Shown: positions 36,932 to 45,329 of the stretch, piece after piece
Numbering within the stretch: the stretch's first letter is position 1
How the letters are laid out: every line of letters starts with the position of its first letter
Origin: Lachnospiraceae bacterium
GTDB taxonomy: Bacteria; Bacillota; Clostridia; Lachnospirales; Lachnospiraceae
Assembly (NCBI GenBank): GCA_017441265.1
Contig: JAFRYE010000035.1
Span: forward strand, 28,099 to 92,098
Length of the DNA stretch: 64,000 nucleotides
Reading direction: 5' to 3'
Program-made: the position numbers and the translations under genes
The notes under the pieces: generated by a model
Databases searched by the model: none
The model's input: only the letters and a program-made list of their open reading frames with translations
Told to the model about the DNA's origin: nothing

Positions 36932-38413
36932 TCAATCGATACCGAAATCTCCTGCACCGCCCGGAGCCAGCAGGATCAGCTGCCATTCCGTTCCGTCGTT
37001 GAAGAAGATGTACGTATCCTTGATGCGGGTGCTTCCGTCGGAACCTTCGTACTTGCAGGCATTTTCCACCAAATAAGCTTTGCTGATCGTAACCTTCTCG
37101 CCGAAGTTCTTTTCAAATGCGCTCTCAAGCGCCCCCGTGTCCTCAATCTCGTACTTCATCGCATACGTCTCGTCCACGGTGATATTGCTGCCGCACTTCG
37201 ACAATTCTTCCGAGAAGAAGTAATCCAACAGATCGTCTTCATCCACGCAGTTAAACGACTTGCATACATACGGAACCGCGTATTCCGGGATCGCCTTGCG
37301 GAAGTTGCGTGCGCTGATGTTCGCGAAAGCCTTGTCCACCTTGTTGACAAGTTCGCCGAACTTCTCCGCATCATCCTTCGGCATCTGTGTGAAGTCAAGG
37401 ACATTGAGGTCGATTCCCGCAATCTCCTTAATTCCGTTCTTATCAAGGAATGTCAGATATGCAATGAGCCCGCCTGCCAACACTACCAGAATAATGAGGA
37501 TGATCAGCAGGATCTTCGGAAGTTTCGACTTCTTTTTCTTCTCTGTCGGCTGATTATATACATTCTGCGCATACGGCTGTGCGTAAGGCTGCGCAAACTG
37601 CTGAACCGGCTGTTGTACATACTGCTGTGCGGTCTGCTGAACCGGCTGTTGTACGTACTGCTGTGCGGCCTGTTCTACCGGCTGCTGTACATACTGCTGT
37701 GCGGCCTGCTGTACCGGCTGTTGCACGTACTGCTGTGCTGCCTGCTGTACCGGCTGCTGTACATACTGTTGTGCGGCCTGCTCTACCGGCTGCTGTACGT
37801 ACTGCTGTGCGGCCTGCTGTACCGGCTGCTGCACATACTGTTGTGCAACCTGTTCTACCGGCTGCTGCACGTACTGCTGTGCTGCCTGTTCTACCGGCTG
37901 CTGTACATACTGCTGTGCTGCCTGCTGTACCGGTGCTGCCTGCGCCTGTTCGATAACATTCTCCGTCGAAGCCACAACCGCTGCCGCAGCTGCGACATTC
38001 TGAGCTACCTCCGAGGTCTGCTCCTCGACGGCTTGCTGTGCTTGTTCAACTGGCGCAGCCACCTGTTCCTGTACGAATTCCTGTGCCTGTTCAACCGGCG
38101 CAGCTACCTGTTCCTGTACGAATTCCTGTGCCTGCTCTGCGGGCGCAGCTACCTGCTCCTGAACAAACTCCTGTGCCTGTTCTACCGGCGCGGCTACCTG
38201 CTCCTGAACAAACTCCTGTGCCTGTTCTACCGGCGCGGCTACCTGCTCCTGAACAAACTCCTGTGCCTGTTCTACCGGCGCGGCTGCCTGTTCCTGTACA
38301 AAGTTCTGCGCGCTTTCCGCTGCGGCAGGTTCCACTGCCTCAACTTTTGTTCCGCATACGCCGCAGAAAAGAGCTCCCGGGGGTAAACTGTTTCCACAAT
38401 TCCTGCAAAACAT
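36932..38413 (-). CDS. Zinc-ribbon membrane protein with two glutamine-rich tandem repeats
   Basis: About 493 residues from the ATG at 38413, with AGAAGG upstream. It opens with a zinc ribbon (FCRNCGNSLPPGALFCGVCG), followed by six 15-residue repeats (EFVQEQVAAPVEQAQ), a spacer and nine 12-residue repeats (AAQQYVQQPVEQ). A KKKKSK-flanked membrane helix comes next (about residues 312-335), then a roughly 160-residue outer domain with a DUF4878-like ring of charged residues and a DGTEWQLILL end. The zinc ribbon should be cytoplasmic and the C-terminal domain outside. Zinc-ribbon proteins of this plan are common in Clostridia, but these repeats are unusual. Function unknown. Confidence 0.8.
   Translation of the reverse strand: MFCRNCGNSLPPGALFCGVCGTKVEAVEPAAAESAQNFVQEQAAAPVEQAQEFVQEQVAAPVEQAQEFVQEQVAAPVEQAQEFVQEQVAAPAEQAQEFVQEQVAAPVEQAQEFVQEQVAAPVEQAQQAVEEQTSEVAQNVAAAAAVVASTENVIEQAQAAPVQQAAQQYVQQPVEQAAQQYVQQPVEQVAQQYVQQPVQQAAQQYVQQPVEQAAQQYVQQPVQQAAQQYVQQPVQQAAQQYVQQPVEQAAQQYVQQPVQQTAQQYVQQPVQQFAQPYAQPYAQNVYNQPTEKKKKSKLPKILLIILIILVVLAGGLIAYLTFLDKNGIKEIAGIDLNVLDFTQMPKDDAEKFGELVNKVDKAFANISARNFRKAIPEYAVPYVCKSFNCVDEDDLLDYFFSEELSKCGSNITVDETYAMKYEIEDTGALESAFEKNFGEKVTISKAYLVENACKYEGSDGSTRIKDTYIFFNDGTEWQLILLAPGGAGDFGID
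37594..37930 (-). repeat. Nine 36-bp coding tandem repeats
   Basis: Each unit encodes AAQQYVQQPV followed by EQ or QQ. Units differ mostly at third positions (ACA/ACG before TAC, CTG/TTG), so the peptide is more constant than the DNA, a sign of selection on protein sequence. Confidence 0.9.
38040..38307 (-). repeat. Six 45-bp coding tandem repeats
   Basis: Each unit encodes EFVQEQVAAPVEQAQ with one or two substitutions (NFVQEQA in the first, PAEQ in the fourth). Neighbouring units near 38160-38280 are almost identical at DNA level, so this array has recently expanded or been homogenised and is likely to vary in length. Confidence 0.9.
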
Positions 38414-38472
38414 AATTTTCCTTCTTTCCGCGCTTGCGCGCAAAGTTTCTCTCGACTCTGACATGTAATCCG

Positions 38473-38494
38473 GACAGTTTCTTTCGAAACTGTC
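38473..38494 (-). promoter_or_regulatory. GNRA-loop hairpin in the repeat-protein leader
   Basis: On the minus strand GACAGTTTC and GAAACTGTC pair around GAAA, a perfect 9-bp stem with a GNRA tetraloop, between the promoter and the start codon. No T-run follows. It may stabilise the mRNA; role inferred. Confidence 0.5.
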
Positions 38495-38517
38495 AGACAG
38501 AACTGCTATGATATATC

Positions 38518-38546
38518 ATTATATTTCATATTTCATTGTCTATCAA
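38518..38546 (-). promoter_or_regulatory. Promoter of the repeat-protein gene
   Basis: TTGATA (38541-38546), a 17-bp spacer and a perfect TATAAT (38518-38523), about 105 bp before the start at 38413. Confidence 0.75.
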
Positions 38547-38607
38547 GCATTTTTCGACAAATCGGGAAAGTATTTTTCCGGAAAATAACCCTTGCCGCAG
38601 GCCGTAT

Positions 38608-40119
38608 TTACGCCCTCATCTCGATGATCGGCGCCCCTTTTCCGTGGATGTAATCGGCCGTGATCGTCACGGTTCCGATGGTGTCGTCTTTCGGAATTTC
38701 ATACATGATGTCGAGCATGAATTCCTCAATGATGGAACGCAGCGCTCTGGCTCCGGTCTCGCGGGCGATCGCCTTCTCCGCGATGGCCTGCAGCGCGGAG
38801 TCGTCGAACTTCAGCTGCACCTCGTCCATCGCCAGCAGTTTTTGATACTGCTTGAGGATCGCGTTCTTCGGCTCGATCAGGATGCGCTTCATCGCGTCTA
38901 CGTCAAGTCCCTGCAGTGCGAACACGATCGGCAGACGACCGATGAACTCGGGGATCATACCGAACTCGCGAAGGTCCTCCATCGTTGTCTTTCCGAGCAA
39001 CAGCGGATCCTTGTCATAGGTGTCTTTGAGGTTCGAGTTGAAGCCCATCGTAAATGACTTCGTAAGGCGCGTCTTTACGATCTCCTCAAGCCCCGGGAAC
39101 GCCCCGCCGCAGATGAAGAGGATATTTTTCGTGTTGATCGTCGTCTGCGGGACCATCGCGCTCTTGCTCGAAGCGCCGACGGGAACTTCCACATCCGCGC
39201 CCTCCAGCAGTTTCAGCAAACCCTGCTGAACACTCTCGCCGCTGACATCCCGGCTCGTCGTATTTTTCTTCTTGGCGATCTTGTCGATCTCGTCGATGAA
39301 AACAATGCCGTGCTCCGCACGCTCCACGTCGTTGTCGGCCGCTGCCAACAATTTCGAAAGCACACTCTCCACGTCGTCGCCGATGTAACCGGCTTCCGTG
39401 AGGGACGTCGCATCCGTGATGGCGAGCGGAACGTTAAGAAGTCGGGCTAGGGTCTGCACCAAAAATGTCTTGCCGCAGCCGGTCGGTCCGATCATCAGCA
39501 TATTGGACTTTTCGATCACGATGTCGTTTTTGAACTGCTCTTCCTCCTGGCGGCGCACACGCTTGTAGTGGTTGTACACGGCAACGCTGATCACCTTCTT
39601 CGCATGATCCTGGCCGATCACATACTCGTCAAGTCTCGCCTTGATCTCATGAGGCGCGGGCAACGCCGTGATGTCCATGACATCGGGGTTGTCTTCCGCC
39701 TTCTCCTCTTTCGCCTTCTTCTTGGGGCGGACACGCGAGTTCTCGCCGTGCATCATCTCCGGCATCACAAAACGGAATGCGCCGATGGGAATCCCCATGA
39801 ACGTCTCTTCGCCGTTATCGTCGGAATCCTCGTCGCCGTCGGTCGTCTTCGTCTCTTCGACGTCGTCCGTGCTCTCCTGCACTTCCGGTTTCTTCGTCTC
39901 CTCGGTATCGTCCTTGTGCTTCTTCTTGCCGGTGTCCGTCACCGCGCTGATGGAAATGTTGCTGATACCGTTGAGCATCTTCTGCATGCAGTCCTGGCAA
40001 ATGCAAAATCCCGGCGGGATCGTCATGATCGAAATGCCGTCGCTCTCGCTTCTGCGGCAGACCATGCACCGGCGGTCCGGCTTCTTGGTATCGTCATTGT
40101 TATTGTTGTCTGTGCTCAT
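38608..40119 (-). CDS. clpX: ATP-dependent protease ATPase subunit ClpX
   Basis: About 503 residues from the ATG at 40119 (AAAGGA upstream). A C4 zinc-binding domain (CMVC, then CICQDC) is followed by an unusually long acidic linker (about residues 50-140, rich in Asp, Glu, Thr and Lys). The AAA+ domain has GPTGCGKT, FIDEIDKI, the GGAFPGLEE stretch and GYIGDDVESV, and a C-terminal domain follows. ClpX unfolds substrates for ClpP; typical ClpX is about 420 residues, so the linker accounts for the extra length. An IGF-type ClpP loop is not obvious: the ClpX-specific position reads MGFNS. No clpP or lon lies beside it. No octamer copy is in the gene; one lies in its leader. Confidence 0.93.
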   Translation of the reverse strand: MSTDNNNNDDTKKPDRRCMVCRRSESDGISIMTIPPGFCICQDCMQKMLNGISNISISAVTDTGKKKHKDDTEETKKPEVQESTDDVEETKTTDGDEDSDDNGEETFMGIPIGAFRFVMPEMMHGENSRVRPKKKAKEEKAEDNPDVMDITALPAPHEIKARLDEYVIGQDHAKKVISVAVYNHYKRVRRQEEEQFKNDIVIEKSNMLMIGPTGCGKTFLVQTLARLLNVPLAITDATSLTEAGYIGDDVESVLSKLLAAADNDVERAEHGIVFIDEIDKIAKKKNTTSRDVSGESVQQGLLKLLEGADVEVPVGASSKSAMVPQTTINTKNILFICGGAFPGLEEIVKTRLTKSFTMGFNSNLKDTYDKDPLLLGKTTMEDLREFGMIPEFIGRLPIVFALQGLDVDAMKRILIEPKNAILKQYQKLLAMDEVQLKFDDSALQAIAEKAIARETGARALRSIIEEFMLDIMYEIPKDDTIGTVTITADYIHGKGAPIIEMRA

Positions 40120-40239
40120 AAACATCCTTTCTCTGCCGGCGCGCACCGGCAACTGTCTGATTTGCCGGCCTGACCGGCATTGTCCGTTCTCTCATCCCCA
40201 CTTCCTATCCGTCGGAAAATGATCCCGGCGGCAGTTTAA

Positions 40240-40268
40240 ATTGTACTATGAAACGCCCTTAATTTCAA
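40240..40268 (-). promoter_or_regulatory. clpX promoter
   Basis: TTGAAA (40263-40268), a 17-bp spacer and TACAAT (40240-40245) on the minus strand. The leader to the ATG at 40119 is about 115 nt and carries one copy of the dispersed octamer (40214-40221). No clear promoter for the divergent protease was found in the remainder of this 286-bp gap; an AT-rich stretch at 40308-40345 is the likely place. Confidence 0.7.
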
Positions 40269-40405
40269 GTCTTTGCACCCGGCCGTCCATCGTTTCACAA
40301 ACCTGTCACAAATATATCACATAATGCAATTATAGTTGTATTCAAACCGGCGCCGATTACAGCGAAATCCGCATCGGTTACGGTTATGGAAAGGGGGACT
40401 CCTTC

Positions 40406-41620
40406 TTGCGATTCGTAAAAAAACTGCTCTTGGTTCTCTTGTTTCTTGCAATTGCCGTGGTGACATGTCAGGGTCTTTTATACTGGCTGCACCGTCCGTC
40501 GAAGGCTACGCCCCGTGAGAAGAAAAATGCGTCCGTCACGCCGAAGCCGGTAGTCAACGAGCTGGATCCGGCTCCCGACATCACGCCGAGCGTCATTTTA
40601 CGGGAAACCGGTCTTGCGACCGTCGTTCCCATCTCGGATGTGACCGTGAGCGATGTCGCGGCGGCGGCTCTTGCAAGCGTCGTTCAGATCAATTGTAAGG
40701 TCACACGCACCGACAGCTGGGGGCGGCTCTCTCAGGGAAACGCCCAGGGGTCGGGGATCATCCTCTCCCTCGATGACGATACGCTCTATGTAGCGACCAA
40801 CAATCACGTAGTGGAGAACGCCTCGGAGATCACCGTCACATTTCCCGACGGTACCGATGTTCCGTTTACGCTCCGCGGCGTCGACAACGCCGGGGATCTC
40901 GCGATCCTCTCGGTCAAGGTTTTCAACCTTCCCGAAACTGTCCGCAATTCGTATCAGGTTGCCAAACTCGCGCTCACCGAGCCGGTCAAAGTCGGCGACA
41001 TGGTGATCGCTCTCGGCAATGCTTTAGAGTACGGCACGTCTCTCACCGTCGGCTATGTCAGCGCCACCGAGCGCGAAGTTTCGACGGAGAGCGGTTCTCT
41101 TCTTTTGATCCAGACCGACGCAGCCATCAATCCCGGCAACAGCGGCGGCGCCCTGATCAACATGAAGGGTGAAGTTATCGGCATCAACTCCGCCAAGTAC
41201 ACTTCAGAGGATGTGGAAGGCATGGGCTTTGCCATCCCGATCACACAGGCTTTGCCGATCCTCAACGAGCTCAAGACTCTCGAGGATTTTCCGGAGGAAG
41301 AAGCCGGATACCTCGGTGTCTATATCACGAATGTCACATCGAAGATGAATGCGGATTTTGACTGGCCGAGCGGCGTTTATGTCAAATCCGTCATGGAAGG
41401 CAGCGCGGCACAGGCCGCCGGTCTTCTTCCCGGCGACATCATCACTGCTGTCAACGGCATTCGCGTGCTCGACACCGAGCAGCTGAGCGCCCGCGTCACC
41501 GCATATCGCGCCGGCACCCGAATTAAACTGTCCGTCAGCCGGGACAACGGGATCAGTCGCGAGAACATTGTCGTCACCGTCACCCTCATGGAGCGCGCCA
41601 AGATGCCCGATGATGAATGA
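40406..41620 (+). CDS. HtrA/DegP-like membrane-anchored serine protease
   Basis: A 404-residue S1C protease. A membrane helix (about 6-27) anchors it, followed by a proline-rich stretch, a trypsin-like domain with the triad in TNNHVVE (His, about 134), NAGDLAIL (Asp, about 165) and NPGNSGGAL (Ser, about 244), and one PDZ domain (about 300-395). It degrades misfolded proteins outside the cell membrane. The start is a TTG, chosen because an AAAGGGGG site lies 8 nt upstream and no ATG is in frame nearby. It diverges from clpX, so two quality-control proteases share one promoter region. Confidence 0.9.
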   Translation: MRFVKKLLLVLLFLAIAVVTCQGLLYWLHRPSKATPREKKNASVTPKPVVNELDPAPDITPSVILRETGLATVVPISDVTVSDVAAAALASVVQINCKVTRTDSWGRLSQGNAQGSGIILSLDDDTLYVATNNHVVENASEITVTFPDGTDVPFTLRGVDNAGDLAILSVKVFNLPETVRNSYQVAKLALTEPVKVGDMVIALGNALEYGTSLTVGYVSATEREVSTESGSLLLIQTDAAINPGNSGGALINMKGEVIGINSAKYTSEDVEGMGFAIPITQALPILNELKTLEDFPEEEAGYLGVYITNVTSKMNADFDWPSGVYVKSVMEGSAAQAAGLLPGDIITAVNGIRVLDTEQLSARVTAYRAGTRIKLSVSRDNGISRENIVVTVTLMERAKMPDDE

Positions 41621-41642
41621 TCATTTTCCGAATATAAAATTC

Positions 41643-41675
41643 AAGGCCGTCTGCACCCCGTGCAAACGGCCTTTT
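41643..41675. terminator. Terminator between htrA-like gene and glf
   Basis: AGGCCGT and ACGGCCT pair, with an inner GCAC/GTGC pairing, followed by TTTTCG on the plus strand and TTGAATTTT on the minus strand. It can serve both converging genes. Confidence 0.8.
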
Positions 41676-41680
41676 CGTTG

Positions 41681-42781
41681 TCACAGTAAACCTTCCTTCT
41701 CACACAAAGCAAATGCGGAGAGAATGACTTTGTCCATATCGTAATAGCGGTATTCGCCCAACCGGCCTCCGAAGATCACCTTGGTATCCTTGTCCGCCAG
41801 TTCCCGGTATTTTGCGTACAGCGCGCGGTTGGCGTCATCGCCTACCGGATAGTACGGTTCCTCGCCCGGTTTCCATTCGGTCGGATACTCCTTGGAGATC
41901 ACGGTTTTCGGCTGTTTCCCGAACACAAAATGCTTGTGCTCGATGATCCTTGTGTACGGGATCTCCCGCTCCGTGTAATTGACCACCGCATTTCCCTGGA
42001 AATTGTCGATGTCGAGCACTTCGTGCTCAAACGTCACCTTGCGGTATGCGAGATTACCGTAGCAGTAATCGTAAAACTCATCGATCGCGCCGGTGTAGAT
42101 CACCTTGTACGCCATCGCATTGCAGCGGTCGCGATCCTTGAGGTAATCGACCCCCAGCGTCACCTCGACCCCCTCGAGCATACGCTCCACCATGGCCGTA
42201 TACCCCTCTGTTGGAATTCCCTGATAGCGATCGTTGAAATAGTTGTTGTCGTACGTGAATCGAAGCGGCAGTCGGCGGATGATCGAAGCCGGGAGATCCT
42301 TGCAGTCACGTCCCCATTGCTTCTCCGTGTAGCCCTTAACAAGCTTCTCGAAGACGTCGCGTCCCACCATGGAGATTGCCTGCTCCTCGAGGTTGGCCGG
42401 TTCCGTAATGCCCTCCTTCGCGATCTGCGCCGCGATGATATCCTTGGCTTCCTGAGGCGTGCGGATATTCCAAAGGCGGCTGAACGTGTTCATGTTGAAC
42501 GGAAGGTTGTAAAGCTCGTCTTTGTACACGGCCACCGGAGAATTGATATAGTTGTTGAACTCCGCAAACCTGTTCACGAAATCCCAGACCCGTTTGTCCG
42601 ACGTGTGGAAAATGTGCGCTCCGTACCAATGCACCGGAATGCCCTCCACATCCTTGCAATACGCATTTCCGGCGATATGGTCGCGCCGGTCGATCACCAG
42701 CACGCTCTTACCTTTTTGTTTCGCCTCATACGCCAGCGTCGCGCCGAACAGTCCGGCACCGACGATCAGATAATCATACAT
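41681..42781 (-). CDS. glf: UDP-galactopyranose mutase
   Basis: A 366-residue flavoenzyme from the ATG at 42781 (MYDYLIVGAGLFG, FAD-binding), with AAGGAGAG upstream. Family phrases: VIDRRDHIAGNAY, GAHIFHTS, EKQWG, and VKGYTEK near the active-site lid. It interconverts UDP-Galp and UDP-Galf, so the cell should make galactofuranose-containing glycans. It overlaps the ispD/tarI-like gene by 8 bp and is coupled to it. No Galf transferase lies beside it. Confidence 0.96.
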   Translation of the reverse strand: MYDYLIVGAGLFGATLAYEAKQKGKSVLVIDRRDHIAGNAYCKDVEGIPVHWYGAHIFHTSDKRVWDFVNRFAEFNNYINSPVAVYKDELYNLPFNMNTFSRLWNIRTPQEAKDIIAAQIAKEGITEPANLEEQAISMVGRDVFEKLVKGYTEKQWGRDCKDLPASIIRRLPLRFTYDNNYFNDRYQGIPTEGYTAMVERMLEGVEVTLGVDYLKDRDRCNAMAYKVIYTGAIDEFYDYCYGNLAYRKVTFEHEVLDIDNFQGNAVVNYTEREIPYTRIIEHKHFVFGKQPKTVISKEYPTEWKPGEEPYYPVGDDANRALYAKYRELADKDTKVIFGGRLGEYRYYDMDKVILSAFALCEKEGLL

Positions 42782-43511
42782 TGCTCTTCTCTCCTTCCTC
42801 CCTGTCGGCTTTTGCGGCCAAGATCTTCGCATACTCCAGATCCTCGGGAGTCGTTATCTTAATGTTCGTACGCGCCCCCGGAACGACCTTGACGCGGTAG
42901 CCGGCTGCGCGGAAAATACCGCTGACATCCGTGCGAAGCTCCCGCTCCGATGCTTTCATCGCCGGATAGAGTTTCTTCCATGCGCCGAGCCGCATCGTCT
43001 GCGGCGTCTGCGCCTGCATCATGCTGCTCCGGCTCGGCACGTCCTTCACAAGCCCTTTTTCCGTCACATGCAGGATCGTATCCGTCGAGGGGATCGCCGC
43101 GGTTGCCGCCGTCTCCATGCTCTCCCCGTTCAATGCCTCAATGCAGGCCGTGATCATCTCCGCCGTAACAAACGGACGCACCGCATCGTGGGTGACCAGC
43201 ACGGAATCGTCCTCGGGATGATACCGCTCCGCCGTCTGGCATATTTTCCAAAGAGTTTCGTTCCTGCTCGCGCCGCCCTCGGTCACCCGAAGTCTGCGCC
43301 TTTTTCCGTAGCGGGCTTCCAGCAACTGCTCCGTGTACCGGATCCACTCTTTCGGAACACCGATGATCACCGCATCGACCTGCGGATGATTGACAAAAAC
43401 GTCGACCGTGCGGATCAACACGCTGCGGTCTCCGAGTTTCAAAAACTGCTTCGGAACCGTCGTCCCCATTCGGGCTCCCGAACCGCCCGCGACGATTGCT
43501 GCTATTACCAT
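42774..43511 (-). CDS. IspD/TarI-family cytidylyltransferase
   Basis: A 245-residue enzyme with AAIVAGGSGARMG and PKQFLKLGDRSVL, then VTHDAVRPFV and TDTILHV, the signature of 2-C-methyl-D-erythritol 4-phosphate cytidylyltransferases. TarI (ribitol 5-phosphate cytidylyltransferase) shares all of these, and overlap with glf hints at a cell-wall glycan role. If it is the only copy in the genome it must be IspD of the MEP isoprenoid route. AGGGGG precedes the ATG. Confidence 0.88.
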   Translation of the reverse strand: MVIAAIVAGGSGARMGTTVPKQFLKLGDRSVLIRTVDVFVNHPQVDAVIIGVPKEWIRYTEQLLEARYGKRRRLRVTEGGASRNETLWKICQTAERYHPEDDSVLVTHDAVRPFVTAEMITACIEALNGESMETAATAAIPSTDTILHVTEKGLVKDVPSRSSMMQAQTPQTMRLGAWKKLYPAMKASERELRTDVSGIFRAAGYRVKVVPGARTNIKITTPEDLEYAKILAAKADREEGEKSNV

Positions 43512-43562
43512 ATGCCACCCCCTGCCAGTGATTCAACCTTCTGTAATACTTCCCCGAAATCC

Positions 43563-45233
43563 TTATTCCGACAAACGGTTCACCGCGCAGAACATCGCCC
43601 GGATGGACGCGCGCGTGATGTTCGAACTGATCCCGACGCCGTACGAATCCCGTCCGGTCGCAAGATCCTTCATGCGGACGTAAGCCGCTGCCTGAGCCTC
43701 GGAACCCGAGTTGAGCGCGTGCTCGGAGTAGTCAAGCAACCGCAGATCCCGGCCGAGTTTTTCCTGCAATCCCTTCTTGACGGCGTCGATCGGGCCGTTG
43801 CCGTAGCAATCGAGCTCTGCCTCCTCGCCGTTTAAGCTGTACCACAGATGCGCGTGCGTGGTATGCTCCTCCTGCGTATCGGACCAGTCGTCGATACTGC
43901 ACCGCAGGAAATGAAGCGGAGATTTCTTCTCGAGATACTCTCTCCGGAACAGATTGAAAAGATCCTCTCTCGTGATCTCGCTTCCGATCGTCTCCGCGAA
44001 CTTCTGTACTCTCGCGGCAAACTCCTTGTGCATCTCCTTCGGCAGATCGAACCCGTAATACTCTTTCAAAACATAGGCTACGCCGCCCTTTCCGGACTGC
44101 GCATTGATCCTCACGATCGTCTCGTACGTGCGGCCGATATCCGCGGGATCGATCAACAGATACGGTACGCGCCAGATTCCGTCCTTGCTCTTCTCCATCG
44201 CCCGCAGTCCCTTGCTGACCGCATCCTGATGTCCTCCGGAAAATGCCGTGAACGCAAATCGTCCGGCATACGGATGCCGAGGATGGATCGGCATTTTCAC
44301 AAGCGCCTCGTACTCATCCATGATCGCTCCTATATCGGACAGTTCCAGCTCCGGATCGATCCCTACGGAGTACATGTTATATGCCATGGTCAATATGTCC
44401 AGATTGCCGGTCCGCTCCCCGTTGCCGAACAGCGTCCCCTCGACTCTCTGCGCACCCGCCAGAAGCGCCAGTTCCGCACTCGCGATGCCGGTACCGCGGT
44501 CATTGTGCGTGTGAACGCTGACCGTCACAAACTCTCTGGCGATCAGGCGATCCGAAACCCACTCCACCTGATCCGCGTAGACGTTCGGCGTATTCAGTTC
44601 CATCGTCTCCGGCAGATTGATGATCACCCGGCGTCCCTCACAAGGTTCCCATGCCGCCAGCACGGCGTTGCACACCTCAAGAGCATACTCCGGCTCCGTC
44701 CCGCTGAAGCTCTCCGGCGAGTATTCCAAAACCAGCTCCCCGTCGAAGTCCGCCGCCATTTTCCGAACGAGCTGCGTCGCATGAACCGGGATCTGCAGGA
44801 TTTCCTCCTTGCTCTTTCCGAACACGACTTCGCGCTGCAGAACGGACGTGGAGTTGTAAATATGGAAAATGACCTTCTTAAGACCCTTGATTGCCTCAAA
44901 CGTCTCCGCGATCAACTCGTCACGGCACTGCGTAAGCACCTGCACATACACGTCGTCAGGCACCAGTTTCTCGTCCGCAAGGCGCCTTATAAACTCCCGT
45001 TCCGTCGCGGATGCTGCGGGGAATCCGACCTCGATCTCGCGAAAGCCCAGGCGGCACAAAAGCGCGAACATGCGAATTTTCTCCTGCACGTTCATCGGCT
45101 CGACCAAAGCCTGGTTACCGTCTCGCAGATCCACACTGCACCAGACAGGCGCCTTATCGATCACCTTGGAAGGCCACCGTCTGGCGTCGTAGGGCATAAT
45201 GGGAAATCTCTCGTATTTTCCGGGTTGCAACAT
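43563..45233 (-). CDS. leuA: 2-isopropylmalate synthase
   Basis: A 556-residue enzyme of leucine synthesis (acetyl-CoA plus 2-oxoisovalerate) from the ATG at 45233, with GGAGAG upstream. It starts with MLQPGKYERFPIMPYDARRWP and has the DLRDGNQALVEPM metal site, SVHTHNDRGTG and GNGERTGN. This is the long LeuA type otherwise best known from actinobacteria and yeast, with a C-terminal regulatory domain that binds leucine. It lies alone, away from leuBCD. A long hairpin occupies its leader. Three octamer copies are in the gene. Confidence 0.95.
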   Translation of the reverse strand: MLQPGKYERFPIMPYDARRWPSKVIDKAPVWCSVDLRDGNQALVEPMNVQEKIRMFALLCRLGFREIEVGFPAASATEREFIRRLADEKLVPDDVYVQVLTQCRDELIAETFEAIKGLKKVIFHIYNSTSVLQREVVFGKSKEEILQIPVHATQLVRKMAADFDGELVLEYSPESFSGTEPEYALEVCNAVLAAWEPCEGRRVIINLPETMELNTPNVYADQVEWVSDRLIAREFVTVSVHTHNDRGTGIASAELALLAGAQRVEGTLFGNGERTGNLDILTMAYNMYSVGIDPELELSDIGAIMDEYEALVKMPIHPRHPYAGRFAFTAFSGGHQDAVSKGLRAMEKSKDGIWRVPYLLIDPADIGRTYETIVRINAQSGKGGVAYVLKEYYGFDLPKEMHKEFAARVQKFAETIGSEITREDLFNLFRREYLEKKSPLHFLRCSIDDWSDTQEEHTTHAHLWYSLNGEEAELDCYGNGPIDAVKKGLQEKLGRDLRLLDYSEHALNSGSEAQAAAYVRMKDLATGRDSYGVGISSNITRASIRAMFCAVNRLSE

Positions 45234-45255
45234 ATAATTTCTCTCCGTAAACAAC

Positions 45256-45297
45256 GAAGTGCTCCATACAATCACGAACAATCATACAAAGCACTCC
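45256..45297 (-). promoter_or_regulatory. Long G-U-rich hairpin in the leuA leader
   Basis: On the minus strand, GGAGTGCTTTG and onward pairs with the stretch ending GGAGCACTTC for about 19-20 consecutive pairs if G-U is allowed (nine wobbles). On the plus strand the same positions would be A-C mismatches, so only the leuA-sense RNA folds well. It ends about 9 nt before the leuA ribosome site, with no T-run. It is possibly a translational or stability element. Confidence 0.55.
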
Positions 45298-45329
45298 GGC
45301 ATTTTCAATCACAATGTCATAACCTTGCC

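Noticed and set aside
37594..38307. CRISPR-like regularly spaced repeats
   Set aside because: Units are contiguous with no spacers, multiples of three and coding; there are no cas genes in the window.
36920..38386. 488-residue plus-strand frame with Leu-Cys-Tyr-Arg repeats
   Set aside because: It is the complement of the glutamine-rich repeat gene; CAG-type codons give CTG Leu runs on the other strand. No ribosome site or promoter supports it.
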